From Bradyrhizobium sp. CSA112 (lineage in GTDB: Bacteria; Pseudomonadota; Alphaproteobacteria; Rhizobiales; Xanthobacteraceae), in assembly GCF_029051645.1 (NCBI RefSeq), contig NZ_JAACFS010000014.1:62001-126000 (forward strand): 64,000 nucleotides of DNA, read 5' to 3'. Shown piece by piece: positions 9,142 through 17,059 of this stretch (positions within the stretch are counted from its first letter, which is position 1; each line of letters opens with the position of its first letter). The notes below the pieces were generated by a model. That model did not search any database. It was not told where the DNA came from and saw only the letters and a list, made by a program, of their open reading frames with translations. Both the position numbers and the translations under genes were made by a program.

Positions 9142-9265
9142 GTCATGCCCGGGCATAGCCGCCTGAAGGACGGCGTCGCTTCCGCTCGCCTATGCCCGGC
9201 CATCCACGCCTTGGATTCCCGCAAACAAGAAAGACGTGGATGCCCGGGACAAGCCCAGGCATGAC
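9142..9265. repeat. Intergenic palindromic repeat, family C copy 1 (divergent centre)
   Basis: Begins GTCATGCCCGGGCAT and ends with GTGGATGCCCGGGACAAGCCCAGGCATGAC. The central part (CGCCTGAAGGACGGCGTCGC) differs from the other two copies at 21444 and 50604. It sits between the divergent DUF721 and mutY genes, an unusual placement because the other copies follow gene ends. Confidence 0.88.
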
Positions 9266-9301
9266 GTAGAGAGATTTGTGTTCGGTCACTAGAGTACGGG
9301 A

Positions 9302-10426
9302 ATGTCTTCTTCCACGGCCGCCAAAATCAAACGACAGGCAGCACCTGCCGAAAGCAGCGACGATCGCCCCGCGCTGTTGCTCGACTGGTACGACCGCCAT
9401 CGCCGCCGCTTGCCGTGGCGGCCGCCAGCGGGTGAGCGGGCCGATCCGTATCGGGTCTGGCTGTCGGAAATCATGCTGCAGCAGACCGGCGTCAAAACGG
9501 TCGGGCCGTATTTCGAGAAGTTTCTGGCGCGCTGGCCCGATGTCGCCGCGCTCGGCCGCGCTTCTCTCGACGACGTGCTGCGGATGTGGGCCGGGCTCGG
9601 CTATTATTCGCGCGCGCGCAATCTCCATGCCTGTGCAGTCGCCGTGCTGCGCGACCATGGCGGCGTGTTTCCCGAGACCGAGGAAGGCCTGCGCAAATTG
9701 CCGGGAATCGGCCCTTACACGGCGGCGGCGATCGGCGCGATCGCCTTCGACATCAGAACCATGCCGGTCGACGGCAATATCGAGCGCGTGGTGTCGCGGC
9801 TTTACGCGGTGGAAGAGCCGCTGCCGCAGGCCAAGCCGCTCATACAGGAATTGGCGTCGACGCTGCTCGGCCCGTCTCGCGCCGGCGACGAGAACTCTCG
9901 CGCCGGCGACAGCGCCCAGGCCTTGATGGACCTCGGCTCCTCGATCTGCACGCCGAAAAAGCCGGCCTGCGCGCTGTGTCCGCTGAATGAGGATTGCGCC
10001 GCCCGCTTGCGCGGCGATCAGGAGACCTTTCCGCGCAAGGCGCCGAAGAAGACGGGGACGCTACGCCGCGGCGCCGCTTTCATCGTCACGCGCGGCGATG
10101 AACTCCTCGTTCGAACGCGGGCGGAAAATGGCCTGCTCGGCAGCATGACCGAAGTACCAGGCTCGGACTGGCTCGTCGGGCAGGACGACAAGGCGGCATT
10201 AAAGCAGGCCCCCGCGGTCAAAAGCGTTGCGCGCTGGCATCGCAAGGCGGGCGTTGTCACCCATGTGTTCACGCATTTTCCGCTCGAACTCGTGATCTAC
10301 ACCGCCGAGGTCGCCGCGCGCACACGGCCGCCGGAAGGCATGCGCTGGGTGCCGATCGCGACGCTGGCCGATGAGGCGCTGCCCAACGTGATGCGCAAGG
10401 CAATCGCGCACGGGCTGGGGGGATGA
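9302..10426 (+). CDS. mutY: A/G-specific adenine glycosylase MutY
   Basis: This 374-residue base-excision repair enzyme removes adenine mispaired with 8-oxoguanine or G. Visible features in order are SEIMLQQT with catalytic Glu57, the helix-hairpin-helix LPGIGPYTAAAIG (133-145), catalytic Asp157 in VDGNIERV, the [4Fe-4S] cluster cysteines 216, 223, 226 and 232 with C-X6-C-X2-C-X5-C spacing, and a C-terminal NUDIX-like domain for 8-oxoG recognition. An in-frame 21-bp tandem duplication (9875-9910) encodes two SRAGD copies just before the cluster. It is transcribed away from the DUF721 gene. Confidence 0.97.
   Translation: MSSSTAAKIKRQAAPAESSDDRPALLLDWYDRHRRRLPWRPPAGERADPYRVWLSEIMLQQTGVKTVGPYFEKFLARWPDVAALGRASLDDVLRMWAGLGYYSRARNLHACAVAVLRDHGGVFPETEEGLRKLPGIGPYTAAAIGAIAFDIRTMPVDGNIERVVSRLYAVEEPLPQAKPLIQELASTLLGPSRAGDENSRAGDSAQALMDLGSSICTPKKPACALCPLNEDCAARLRGDQETFPRKAPKKTGTLRRGAAFIVTRGDELLVRTRAENGLLGSMTEVPGSDWLVGQDDKAALKQAPAVKSVARWHRKAGVVTHVFTHFPLELVIYTAEVAARTRPPEGMRWVPIATLADEALPNVMRKAIAHGLGG
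9875..9910 (+). repeat. In-frame 21-bp tandem duplication within mutY
   Basis: TCTCGCGCCGGCGAC occurs at 9875-9889 and again at 9896-9910 (period 21), so the protein has two SRAGD copies upstream of the cluster cysteines. Confidence 0.9.
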
Positions 10427-10464
10427 GCGCGCACCACCTCGCGGCGACGCGCGCCTGTATCGGA

Positions 10465-10734
10465 TTAGTTTGATGGCGGTGTCTCGACGGCGAACGCCAC
10501 GATCCGCCGTACCAGCGGCAGCACCGTCAGCAAGGTCGGAAACGCCACCAGCCACGAAATCCCCCATGCGGCGGGCCAGGTCGCAATGAAAGCAGGCGTT
10601 GGACCGAGACTCCGCAAGGTCGAGATCGCGGATACGACGAAAGTCATCAGCACCGACAGCACCAGCGGCATGACGATCGCCGCATAGCGCGCAGGCAATT
10701 TTCCGCGCGGGCGCGGAGCATGAAACCTAGTCAT
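10465..10734 (-). CDS. DUF2798 small membrane protein
   Basis: This 89-residue protein has two predicted membrane helices (about residues 18-38 and 50-78). Motifs AAIVMPLVLSVLMTFVVSAIST and AWGISWLVAFPTLLTVLPLVRR are recognisable as DUF2798. The family has no known function. It lies convergent to mutY and divergent from the thioesterase gene, apparently monocistronic. Confidence 0.82.
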   Translation of the reverse strand: MTRFHAPRPRGKLPARYAAIVMPLVLSVLMTFVVSAISTLRSLGPTPAFIATWPAAWGISWLVAFPTLLTVLPLVRRIVAFAVETPPSN

Positions 10735-10950
10735 GATATCACTCTTTGGAATTCGGTCGGTCGATCACGAGTGGCGCACAATGCATTCCTCCGGGGTCGA
10801 GCTGACCGGTTGAATGCGTTGCCTGACGTGAGACGCTTACGGTGCGCATGGCGCAACAGCCGTTTCCTAACGAAGGCGGAGGGCCGGCGCCAGCCCTCTA
10901 ACTTAGAAGCTGTCAAAATCGGCCAGCGGGGCCAGTGGGCAATCTGCGCA

Positions 10951-10978
10951 GCCTGCTGACACCATGCTGGCAGCAGGC
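10951..10978. promoter_or_regulatory. Inverted repeat upstream of thioesterase gene
   Basis: Perfect 8-bp arms GCCTGCTG and CAGCAGGC separated by 12 bases, ending 32 bases before the ATG at 11011. It could be an operator or a 5'-leader hairpin; no regulator is identified. The rest of 10735-10950 shows nothing I can name. Confidence 0.4.
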
Positions 10979-11010
10979 CTGCATTAGGAAGAAGCCTCAC
11001 GGAGGTTCCC

Positions 11011-11466
11011 ATGATTGCTACTGCTCTCGACAGTATCCCCACGCCACCGTCTTCCAGACTGCTCGGCTGGCACGTGCTCGACGCACGCCCGAAGGATGGC
11101 TGGATCCGCATCGGCTTCGATGGCAAGGGGGATTTCTGCAACCCAGCCGGCTTCGTGCAGGGCGGCATTCTCTCGGCCATGCTCGACGACACCATGGGGC
11201 CGGCCGTTTTCGTCATGAGCGAGGGAAAACTCTACACGGCGACCATCACCATGACTGTGAATTTTCTCAGCCCGGCCAAGCCGGGGCCGATCACCGGCGA
11301 GGCCAATGTCACCCAGCTCGGCAAGACGGTTGCCTTCGTGGAAGGGCGGCTGACGGCCGCGGATGGCACGCTGCTGGCGACCGCCACGACCAGCGCGCGG
11401 CTGGTCGAGACCGCGAAGGCCATCGCCCCTTCGGCTAGCTTGCGACCTGCGGTGCTTCCCGCGTGA
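11011..11466 (+). CDS. PaaI-family hotdog-fold thioesterase
   Basis: This 151-residue protein has the hotdog core GDFCNPAGFVQGGILSAMLDD (about 42-62), where the Asn/Gly-Gly-Asp-like elements of PaaI thioesterases lie, followed by TMTVNFLSPAKPGPI and TVAFVEGRLTAADG strands. The family hydrolyses acyl- or aryl-CoA thioesters; the substrate cannot be read from sequence. The ATG at 11011 follows GGAGG at a good distance. Its 3' end overlaps the 3' end of the convergent flavin monooxygenase gene by 32 bases. Confidence 0.85.
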   Translation: MIATALDSIPTPPSSRLLGWHVLDARPKDGWIRIGFDGKGDFCNPAGFVQGGILSAMLDDTMGPAVFVMSEGKLYTATITMTVNFLSPAKPGPITGEANVTQLGKTVAFVEGRLTAADGTLLATATTSARLVETAKAIAPSASLRPAVLPA

Positions 11467-12721
11467 TCTGGACGATTGGCGGCTTCGCGTTGAGCCCCTC
11501 GACCTGGAAGCCGGCGACACGCTTGTAGTTGGCGGCGATGTTTTCCAGTTCTTGCAGCGACAACACGTCAGTGACGACATTGTAGCCATCAGGCGCGCGC
11601 TCTTCGACCATCTGCATGACCTGTTCGGGACCGTTGCGGCGGTTGAGCATCACGAGGTCGGTGGTGGCCGGCCGGCGCTCGGCTTCGTAAGCCACAAGTG
11701 CAGCGTTGGTCGCGCCATGCGCCAGGATCTCGCGCGTGATGACGCGGGCGTCTAGAATCGCCTGCGACGCGCCGTTGGAGCCGATCGGGTACATCGGATG
11801 CGCGGCATCGCCCATCAGCGTGACCCGGCCGAACGTCCATTGCGCAATCGGATCGCGATCGACGAGCGGATACTCGTAGGCGTGCGGGCAATTCTCGATC
11901 AGGCCGGGCACGTCGAGCCAGTCGAATTTCCAGTCCCTGAACCAGGGCAGAAACTCTTCGAGTTTTGCGGTGCGGTTATAGTCCTCGCGCCGCCACTGAT
12001 AGGTCGGCGGCATATGCCGCTCGGCCACCCAGTTGATCCTGAACTTGCCGGACGCATCTGCCTGCTTCGAAATCGGATAGCAGACGAATTTCAGGATTTC
12101 GTGGCCGGCCATGATCATGGTGCGGCCGGACAGGAAGGCGTCGCTTTCGGTAATGCCGCGCCACAGGATGCGCCCGTTCCAGATCGGCGGGCCTTGATCG
12201 GGATAGAGTTTTTCGCGAACCGCCGAATGGATGCCGTCGGCGGCAATCAGCAGCGCGCCGTCGTGATGGCCCTTTGATTTGCCGGTCGCCCTGTCGATAA
12301 ATTCGGCGCGGATGCCGCTTTCGGTCTCTTGCCAGCCCGTGAGATGATGGCTGGTGAGAATGTTCTCTCTTCCCAGCCGTTCGACCGCGGCGTCGAGCAG
12401 GATCTGCTGCAATGTGCCGCGATGGATCGAGAATTGCGGCCATTTGTAACCGGCCTCGATGCCGCGCGGCTCGCTCCAGATCGGCTTGCCGTGCTTGGAA
12501 AAATACGCGAGCTCCTTGGTGCGCACGGCGGCTGTATCGAGCCGATCGTGCAGTCCGAGTTCGATCAGCTCGCGCACCGCATGCGGCAGAACGTTGATGC
12601 CGACGCCAAGCGGCCGCAGCTCGGACACGCTTTCAAAGACCCTGGCGGGAACGCCGATCTGGTGCAGGCTGAGTGCCAGCGTCAGCCCGCCGATGCCGCC
12701 GCCCGCGATAAGTACGGTCAT
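11435..12721 (-). CDS. FAD-dependent monooxygenase (PhzS/UbiH-like)
   Basis: This 428-residue flavoprotein belongs to the class A aromatic hydroxylase fold. The N-terminal dinucleotide-binding motif is MTVLIAGGGIGGLTLALSL (GxGxxG at about 7-12), and the second FAD motif GDAAHPMYPIGSNGASQAIL is near residue 300. A DG segment (LLIAADGIHSAVREKL, about 150-165) also fits. Such enzymes use NAD(P)H and O2 to hydroxylate aromatic or related substrates; resemblance to PhzS-type flavin-dependent oxidoreductases is general and the substrate is unknown. Two direct TAACAGGGG repeats lie just upstream of the ATG. Confidence 0.88.
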   Translation of the reverse strand: MTVLIAGGGIGGLTLALSLHQIGVPARVFESVSELRPLGVGINVLPHAVRELIELGLHDRLDTAAVRTKELAYFSKHGKPIWSEPRGIEAGYKWPQFSIHRGTLQQILLDAAVERLGRENILTSHHLTGWQETESGIRAEFIDRATGKSKGHHDGALLIAADGIHSAVREKLYPDQGPPIWNGRILWRGITESDAFLSGRTMIMAGHEILKFVCYPISKQADASGKFRINWVAERHMPPTYQWRREDYNRTAKLEEFLPWFRDWKFDWLDVPGLIENCPHAYEYPLVDRDPIAQWTFGRVTLMGDAAHPMYPIGSNGASQAILDARVITREILAHGATNAALVAYEAERRPATTDLVMLNRRNGPEQVMQMVEERAPDGYNVVTDVLSLQELENIAANYKRVAGFQVEGLNAKPPIVQITREAPQVAS

Positions 12722-12727
12722 GTTACG

Positions 12728-12750
12728 CCCCTGTTACTACACCCCTGTTA
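12728..12750 (-). promoter_or_regulatory. Two direct TAACAGGGG repeats before the flavin monooxygenase
   Basis: On the minus strand TAACAGGGG occurs twice with 14-base periodicity, the nearer copy seven bases from the ATG at 12721. The AGGGG core can act as a ribosome-binding site; the second copy may be a regulatory repeat. Confidence 0.4.
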
Positions 12751-12814
12751 TTCCTTGGGCGTCATGGCATGAGGGGCGGCAGTGGGCAACTGCGAAGGTT
12801 GCCGGCGGATAGGC

Positions 12815-13207
12815 TCATGGCGTCAGACGATTCAGCCGAGCGGTGGCGGAGCACCGAAGAAGCCCGACGATCTTGACCAGCCGGCCGTCGGGGCCGACCT
12901 CGCCAAAATCGATCGACGTGTCGCCAAAGGTTCCATCCGCACGCACCAGGCGCCAGAGGAAGCGGCCCACATGGTGATGCACATCGATGCCGCTCATGAA
13001 CTCAAGCCGCGCGCCGGGCCGGCTGGCCAGCACTTCGCCGATCTTTGTCGCCAGCGCGCCGCGTCCGGCGAACGAGACGTTCGGATCGAGATAAACGCCG
13101 CTGTCGCTCCAGCATTGATCGAGCAAGGTGCGTCTGGCCGTATCATCCGGCTCGTTCCACGCTGCCATGTACTGCGTTACGGTTTTCGCGATTGCGCTCT
13201 TGTCCAT
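12815..13207 (-). CDS. SnoaL/NTF2-fold protein
   Basis: This 130-residue protein starts MDKSAIAKTVTQYMAAWNEPD and continues with a cone-shaped NTF2-like domain (CWSDSGVYLDPN, IDVHHHVGRFLWRLV). Related proteins are ketosteroid-isomerase-like enzymes or binding proteins; the function here is unknown. ATG 13207 is chosen because AAGGA lies eight to nine bases upstream; the longer TTG start at 13252 lacks one. It is divergent from the MmyB-type regulator, which makes it a candidate target of that regulator. Confidence 0.82.
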   Translation of the reverse strand: MDKSAIAKTVTQYMAAWNEPDDTARRTLLDQCWSDSGVYLDPNVSFAGRGALATKIGEVLASRPGARLEFMSGIDVHHHVGRFLWRLVRADGTFGDTSIDFGEVGPDGRLVKIVGLLRCSATARLNRLTP

Positions 13208-13321
13208 CCGTGCTGTCCTTGAACTTCGGTCTCTACAGGGTTCACTCTGCAAGGAATTACGGAGTTCGTCACTTACATCAGAGGTAATTGCCGTTCTGAT
13301 GCGGTGCTCTAGATTGTCGGC

Positions 13322-14188
13322 ATGGATGCTTCAGACATGAACTCGCACGAAATCCCGGCTGGACATTTCAGCCGCCTGCTGAAGCATTGGCGCAGCGTTC
13401 GTCGGCTGACCCAGATCGAACTGGCGGCGGACGCAAATGTGTCGGCCCGGCATCTATGCTTTTTGGAGACCGGCCGGTCGCAGCCGAGCCGCGAGATGGT
13501 GCAGCTCCTCGGCAGCGCGCTCGACCTGCCGCTCGAAGAAAGAAATGCCCTGCATGTCGCGGCGGGCTTCGTGCCGCCCTATGGCGACAAAGGGCTGGCC
13601 GCTGAAAATCTGCAGCCGGTACGGCAGGCGCTGGATTTCATCTTAAGGCAGCAGGAGCCCTATCCTGCCATTGTGATCGACGGGCATTGGGACGTTCGCA
13701 TCCGCAATCAGGCGTCGGCGCGCCTGCTCAAGCCGTTTCGCGATTCATACGAGATGAAAAACCACCTTGCCGACAATGCCATGCACGTCGTTTTTCACCC
13801 AAAGGGCCTGCGCCAGTTCATGCTGAACTGGGACGAGTTCGCGCGGCATTTGATCCAGATCCTGCACCGCGATGTCGCGCAAGGCAGCCGGGCTGCGGCG
13901 CAGCTTCTCGACGAAATCATGGCCTATCCCGGGTTGTCGGCCGAATGGCGGCTGCCGCGACAAGCGTCGACGACGTCTCCGGTCATGACGATGCACCTGG
14001 CCAAGGGCGACTATCGCCTGGCCTTCTTCTCCACCTTCACGACGCTGGCGATGCCGATGGACGCGGCGCTGCAGCAAATCAAGATCGAGTGCTTCTTTCC
14101 GGCTGATGATGCGACCGCCAGGAAGGCGCACCAACTGGCCCTTTCACAAAGCTCGGGAGACAAAAATGCAGCATGCCCTGCGGAATGA
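13322..14188 (+). CDS. XRE/MmyB-type helix-turn-helix regulator
   Basis: This 288-residue protein has an N-terminal Xre-type HTH (LLKHWRSVRRLTQIELAADA through RHLCFLETGRSQPSREMV, about 18-60). It is followed by an MmyB-like ligand-binding domain (EPYPAIVIDGHWDVRIRNQA onward, with a PAS-like fold in relatives such as MltR/MmyB). Such regulators sense small, often fatty-acid-like, ligands. It faces the NTF2-fold gene at 12815-13207 across 114 bases and its last 23 bases overlap another NTF2-fold gene, so it probably controls both. Alternative ATG at 13337 also exists. Confidence 0.88.
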   Translation: MDASDMNSHEIPAGHFSRLLKHWRSVRRLTQIELAADANVSARHLCFLETGRSQPSREMVQLLGSALDLPLEERNALHVAAGFVPPYGDKGLAAENLQPVRQALDFILRQQEPYPAIVIDGHWDVRIRNQASARLLKPFRDSYEMKNHLADNAMHVVFHPKGLRQFMLNWDEFARHLIQILHRDVAQGSRAAAQLLDEIMAYPGLSAEWRLPRQASTTSPVMTMHLAKGDYRLAFFSTFTTLAMPMDAALQQIKIECFFPADDATARKAHQLALSQSSGDKNAACPAE

Positions 14189-14642
14189 TCCATCGGGCGG
14201 GACGATGGACGAACTGCGTGCCCTGAACGCCCGCTTCATCCATAATTTCGTAACGCGGGACGTAGCCGCGCACGACGCGCTGCTTCACCCGGACTTCATT
14301 AATATCTGGCCGACCGGCCAGCGGTGGGATCGCGCGACCTATCTGAAATATTGGGCGACCGCGTTCGACCCGGACGTCGTCGTCTATTGGGACGTCCGTG
14401 ACGAACTCATCACGGTGATCGGGGATGTGGCGCTGGTGCGCTCCACCAACAAGCACATCCGCCGCCGCGACGGCAACGAAGTGACCGGCATGACCATGTA
14501 CACCGACACATATCTGTTCGAGAACGGCGTGTGGAAGTGCATCCAGGCCCAGCTAACAGCGGTGGCTCCCGAGCACTATCCCGCCGACGATACGATCGTC
14601 AGCGTCTATATCGAGGGAACGCTTCAGCCGCGGGCGAATTGA
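14166..14642 (+). CDS. SnoaL/NTF2-fold protein (DUF4440-like)
   Basis: This 158-residue protein starts MQHALRNDPSGGTMDELRAL with GGGAG six bases upstream. NTF2-fold hallmarks include HDALLHPDFINIWPTG, WDVRDELITVIGDVALVRS and TDTYLFENGVWKCIQAQLT. The family contains isomerases, dehydratases and binding proteins, so the role is unknown. It overlaps the end of the HTH regulator gene by 23 bases, which implies co-transcription and possibly translational coupling. A longer in-frame start at 14106 would lie deep inside the regulator gene and is less likely. Confidence 0.85.
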   Translation: MQHALRNDPSGGTMDELRALNARFIHNFVTRDVAAHDALLHPDFINIWPTGQRWDRATYLKYWATAFDPDVVVYWDVRDELITVIGDVALVRSTNKHIRRRDGNEVTGMTMYTDTYLFENGVWKCIQAQLTAVAPEHYPADDTIVSVYIEGTLQPRAN

Positions 14643-14727
14643 ACTGCGAAGGCCGCCGCTCCACCCACTTGGGCGTGGACGGCGGATGAGCATGCCGTTA
14701 ACGTCCGGCTTTCCCGTGAGGACAGCC

Positions 14728-15345
14728 ATGTTCAAGCTCTACTACGCCCCCGGTACCTGCGCACTCGCATCGCATATCGCTCTGGAAGAGGCCGGCGCCG
14801 CCTACACGGCAGAGCGGCTCGACTTCAAGAACGGCCAGCAGAACACGCCGGAATATCTCGCGATCAATCCGAAGGGGCGGGTGCCGGCGCTGGTGACGGA
14901 CCGCGGCGCCTTGACCGAGACGCCGGCGATCCTCGCCTACATTGCGCACACCTTTCCGCAGGCCAGACTGATGCCCGATGACCCTTTCGCGTTCGCCCAG
15001 GCGCAGGCCTTCAACAGCTATCTCTGCTCGACGGTGCATGTTTCCCACGCTCACAAGATGCGCGGCTATCGCTGGGCGGCCGAGGAGTCCTCGTTCGCCG
15101 ACATGAAGCGCAAGGTGCCGGAAACCATGGCTGCGGGCTTCGCGCTGATCGAGCGCGACATGCTGAAGGGGCCGTGGGTGATGGGCGAGCAGTACACGGT
15201 GTGCGACCCCTATCTGTTTACGATCGGGCTTTGGCTCGAAGCCGACGGCGTCGATCCTGCGACGCTGCCGAAGGTGACGGCCCACCGCAAGCGGATGTCG
15301 GACCGGCCGGCGGTGCAGAAGGTGCTGGCGGAAGAGAAGGCCTGA
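14728..15345 (+). CDS. Glutathione S-transferase family protein
   Basis: This 205-residue protein starts MFKLYYAPGTCALASHIALEEAG, the Beta-class GST N-terminus with the conserved YYAPGTC (Cys10) that binds glutathione. The SNAIL/TRAP-like ET(P)AIL element ALTETPAILAYIA follows near 70, then an all-helical C-terminal domain. The likely role is conjugation or reduction of electrophiles in the cytoplasm. ATG 14728 is chosen since GAGGA lies nine bases upstream; the longer reading from 14686 adds only an unlikely leader. It is followed by a family B repeat. Confidence 0.9.
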   Translation: MFKLYYAPGTCALASHIALEEAGAAYTAERLDFKNGQQNTPEYLAINPKGRVPALVTDRGALTETPAILAYIAHTFPQARLMPDDPFAFAQAQAFNSYLCSTVHVSHAHKMRGYRWAAEESSFADMKRKVPETMAAGFALIERDMLKGPWVMGEQYTVCDPYLFTIGLWLEADGVDPATLPKVTAHRKRMSDRPAVQKVLAEEKA

Positions 15346-15349
15346 ACGC

Positions 15350-15432
15350 GTAGGGTGGGCAAAGCGAAGCGTGCCCACCGTCACGAGCGCGAATGTAGAG
15401 ATGTTGGGCACGCTGCGCTTTGCGCACCCTAC
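15350..15432. repeat. Intergenic palindromic repeat, family B copy 1
   Basis: Outer arms GTAGGGTGGGCAAAGCGAAG and GCGCTTTGCGCACCCTAC, inner arms GTGCCCACC and a degenerate GTTGGGCAC, variable centre. It sits between convergent gene ends (GST and LysR regulator). Six more copies occur in the window. Confidence 0.95.
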
Positions 15433-15436
15433 GCAG

Positions 15437-16357
15437 CTACGCAGCCTTTTTCCCGCGCTCCATCTCGCGGCCGATGCCGAGCATGATGTTGCGCAGCCAG
15501 ATCGAGCCGGGGTCCATTTGGGCGCGGGTCGGGTAGAACATGAACTGCTCGTCGATCCCGGGATCGAGCGGCGGCGCGATCGTTGTCAGCGACAATTGCC
15601 TGGACAGTGCGGTGATCAGGCGGCGCGGCACGAAGGCGACGAGATCGGTGCGCGCGGCAACGTGCAGCGCCTCGATATAGCCGGGCACCACGAGCGCAAT
15701 CCGCCGCTCGATGCCCTTGGGGCGTAGCCACATGTCGATCAGGTCGTCGCTTTGGCCGCGGATCACGACCGCGACGTGGCGCGCATCGAGAAAGGTTTCG
15801 ACCCGCTTCAGCCGCGCGCCGATAGGGTGGCCGCGCCGGACCGCGAGAGCGTCGCTGTCGGTGTAGAGCCGTTGCCGGTGGAATCCCGTGAAGGCGTTGC
15901 CGATCGAGATCACCAGGTCGATGGTGCGGGCGAATTCCGGCGTGAAAATCGCGGGGCCCCGCCACGGCACCACGTCGATACGGACGTTCGGCGCCGCCTT
16001 GGTGATTTTCTCCATCAGCGGCGGCATCAGGAGTTCGACCGCGAGGTCCGGCATCATCAGGCGAAACTGGCGCTCGCTCCTTGCGGCGTCGAACTCGTCG
16101 GCGATGAACAGCGCGCGCACCTGATCCAGCGTTTGCGCGAGCGGCGCGCGCAGCGCCTGGGCCCGCGGCGTCAGCTCCATGCGTGCGCCGTTACGAACCA
16201 GGAGCGGATCGCCGATCAGGTCGCGCAGCCGCTGCAGCGCGTGGCTGGCCGCCGGCTGCGACAGGCCTATCCGCATCGCAGCGCGGCTGACATTGGCTTC
16301 CCTGAGTAGCGCGTCGAGCGCGACCAGCAGATTGAGGTCAAGCGAATTCAAATTCAT
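15437..16357 (-). CDS. LysR-family transcriptional regulator
   Basis: This 306-residue protein starts MNLNSLDLNLLVALDALLRE. Its winged HTH (NVSRAAMRIGLSQPAASHALQRL, about 22-44) is followed by a linker helix and a periplasmic-binding-protein-like effector domain. The N-terminal wording resembles the NodD/LinR subgroup of LysR regulators, but nothing else suggests nodulation control. ATG 16357 is used; the open frame upstream is 34 codons of unlikely coding sequence. It is divergent from the AhpD-like gene at 16450, its probable target, and a near-palindrome lies four bases before its own start. Confidence 0.92.
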   Translation of the reverse strand: MNLNSLDLNLLVALDALLREANVSRAAMRIGLSQPAASHALQRLRDLIGDPLLVRNGARMELTPRAQALRAPLAQTLDQVRALFIADEFDAARSERQFRLMMPDLAVELLMPPLMEKITKAAPNVRIDVVPWRGPAIFTPEFARTIDLVISIGNAFTGFHRQRLYTDSDALAVRRGHPIGARLKRVETFLDARHVAVVIRGQSDDLIDMWLRPKGIERRIALVVPGYIEALHVAARTDLVAFVPRRLITALSRQLSLTTIAPPLDPGIDEQFMFYPTRAQMDPGSIWLRNIMLGIGREMERGKKAA

Positions 16358-16360
16358 GAG

Positions 16361-16379
16361 CTGAATATATACTATACAG
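16361..16379. promoter_or_regulatory. AT-rich imperfect palindrome in the LysR/AhpD-like divergent promoter
   Basis: CTGAATATATACTATACAG is a near-symmetrical AT-rich element in GC-rich DNA, compatible with the T-N11-A style of LysR binding sites. It lies directly before the LysR start codon, suggesting autoregulation and control of the divergent gene. Confidence 0.45.
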
Positions 16380-16449
16380 ACTATCAATTGGAAGAATGAG
16401 GAAAGGCAGCCGAGAATGACGGGCATTCGCAACGTCGAGACCCGCCTGC

Positions 16450-17007
16450 ATGACCGCACGACTGGAGCCGGCCACCGCGCCCTATCCCGACAAAGTTCAG
16501 GCCGCCTTCGATCGCATGCCGCGATCCTGGATGCCGCCCTTTCGCCTGTTCACCACCCTCGCGCGCCATCCCGAGCTGTTTGAGCGCTTCATTCGCGGCG
16601 CGTCGAGCTATCTTCCCGGGACAAGGCTCAGCGTACGGCAGCGCGAGGTTCTGCTGCATCGCGTCACCGCGCGGTGCGGCTGCGAATATGAATGGGGCAT
16701 GCGCGTACACTACTTTGCGGGTGAGGCGGGACTAACCGCGGCGCAGGTCAGCGCCACGGTACATGGCAATGCCGACAGCGGCTGCTGGGATCCCAACGAT
16801 GCGCTTCTGGTCCGTCTCGCCGACGACCTGCACGACACCTGCGATATCAGCGACGAACTGTGGCCCGCATTGCGGGCGGCATTCGAGGATGAGGCCATCC
16901 TCGAGCTGCTGCTGCTCGCCGGCTACTACCGGACGGTCGGCTATCTAGCCAACGGCCTGCGTCTGCCGCCCGAGCCCAACGTCAGCCGGCGCTTTCCGGC
17001 GGCCTGA
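16450..17007 (+). CDS. Carboxymuconolactone decarboxylase (AhpD-like) family protein
   Basis: This 185-residue protein belongs to the CMD/AhpD fold. The conserved LSVRQREVLLHRVTARCGCEYEWGMRV segment (about 55-80) has the cysteine and acidic residues near the active helix, but not a plain CxxC as in AhpD. The C-terminal LELLLLAGYYRTVGYLANGLRL is typical of the family. Functions range from decarboxylation to peroxide detoxification, so the reaction is uncertain. It is divergent from the LysR gene and followed by a SnoaL-fold gene on the same strand, 52 bases downstream. The ATG has only a weak GAG upstream. Confidence 0.87.
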   Translation: MTARLEPATAPYPDKVQAAFDRMPRSWMPPFRLFTTLARHPELFERFIRGASSYLPGTRLSVRQREVLLHRVTARCGCEYEWGMRVHYFAGEAGLTAAQVSATVHGNADSGCWDPNDALLVRLADDLHDTCDISDELWPALRAAFEDEAILELLLLAGYYRTVGYLANGLRLPPEPNVSRRFPAA

Positions 17008-17059
17008 CGTCTATCGATCGCGGAAACGCGGTCTCCTCTTTCAACAACGGAGACAATCC

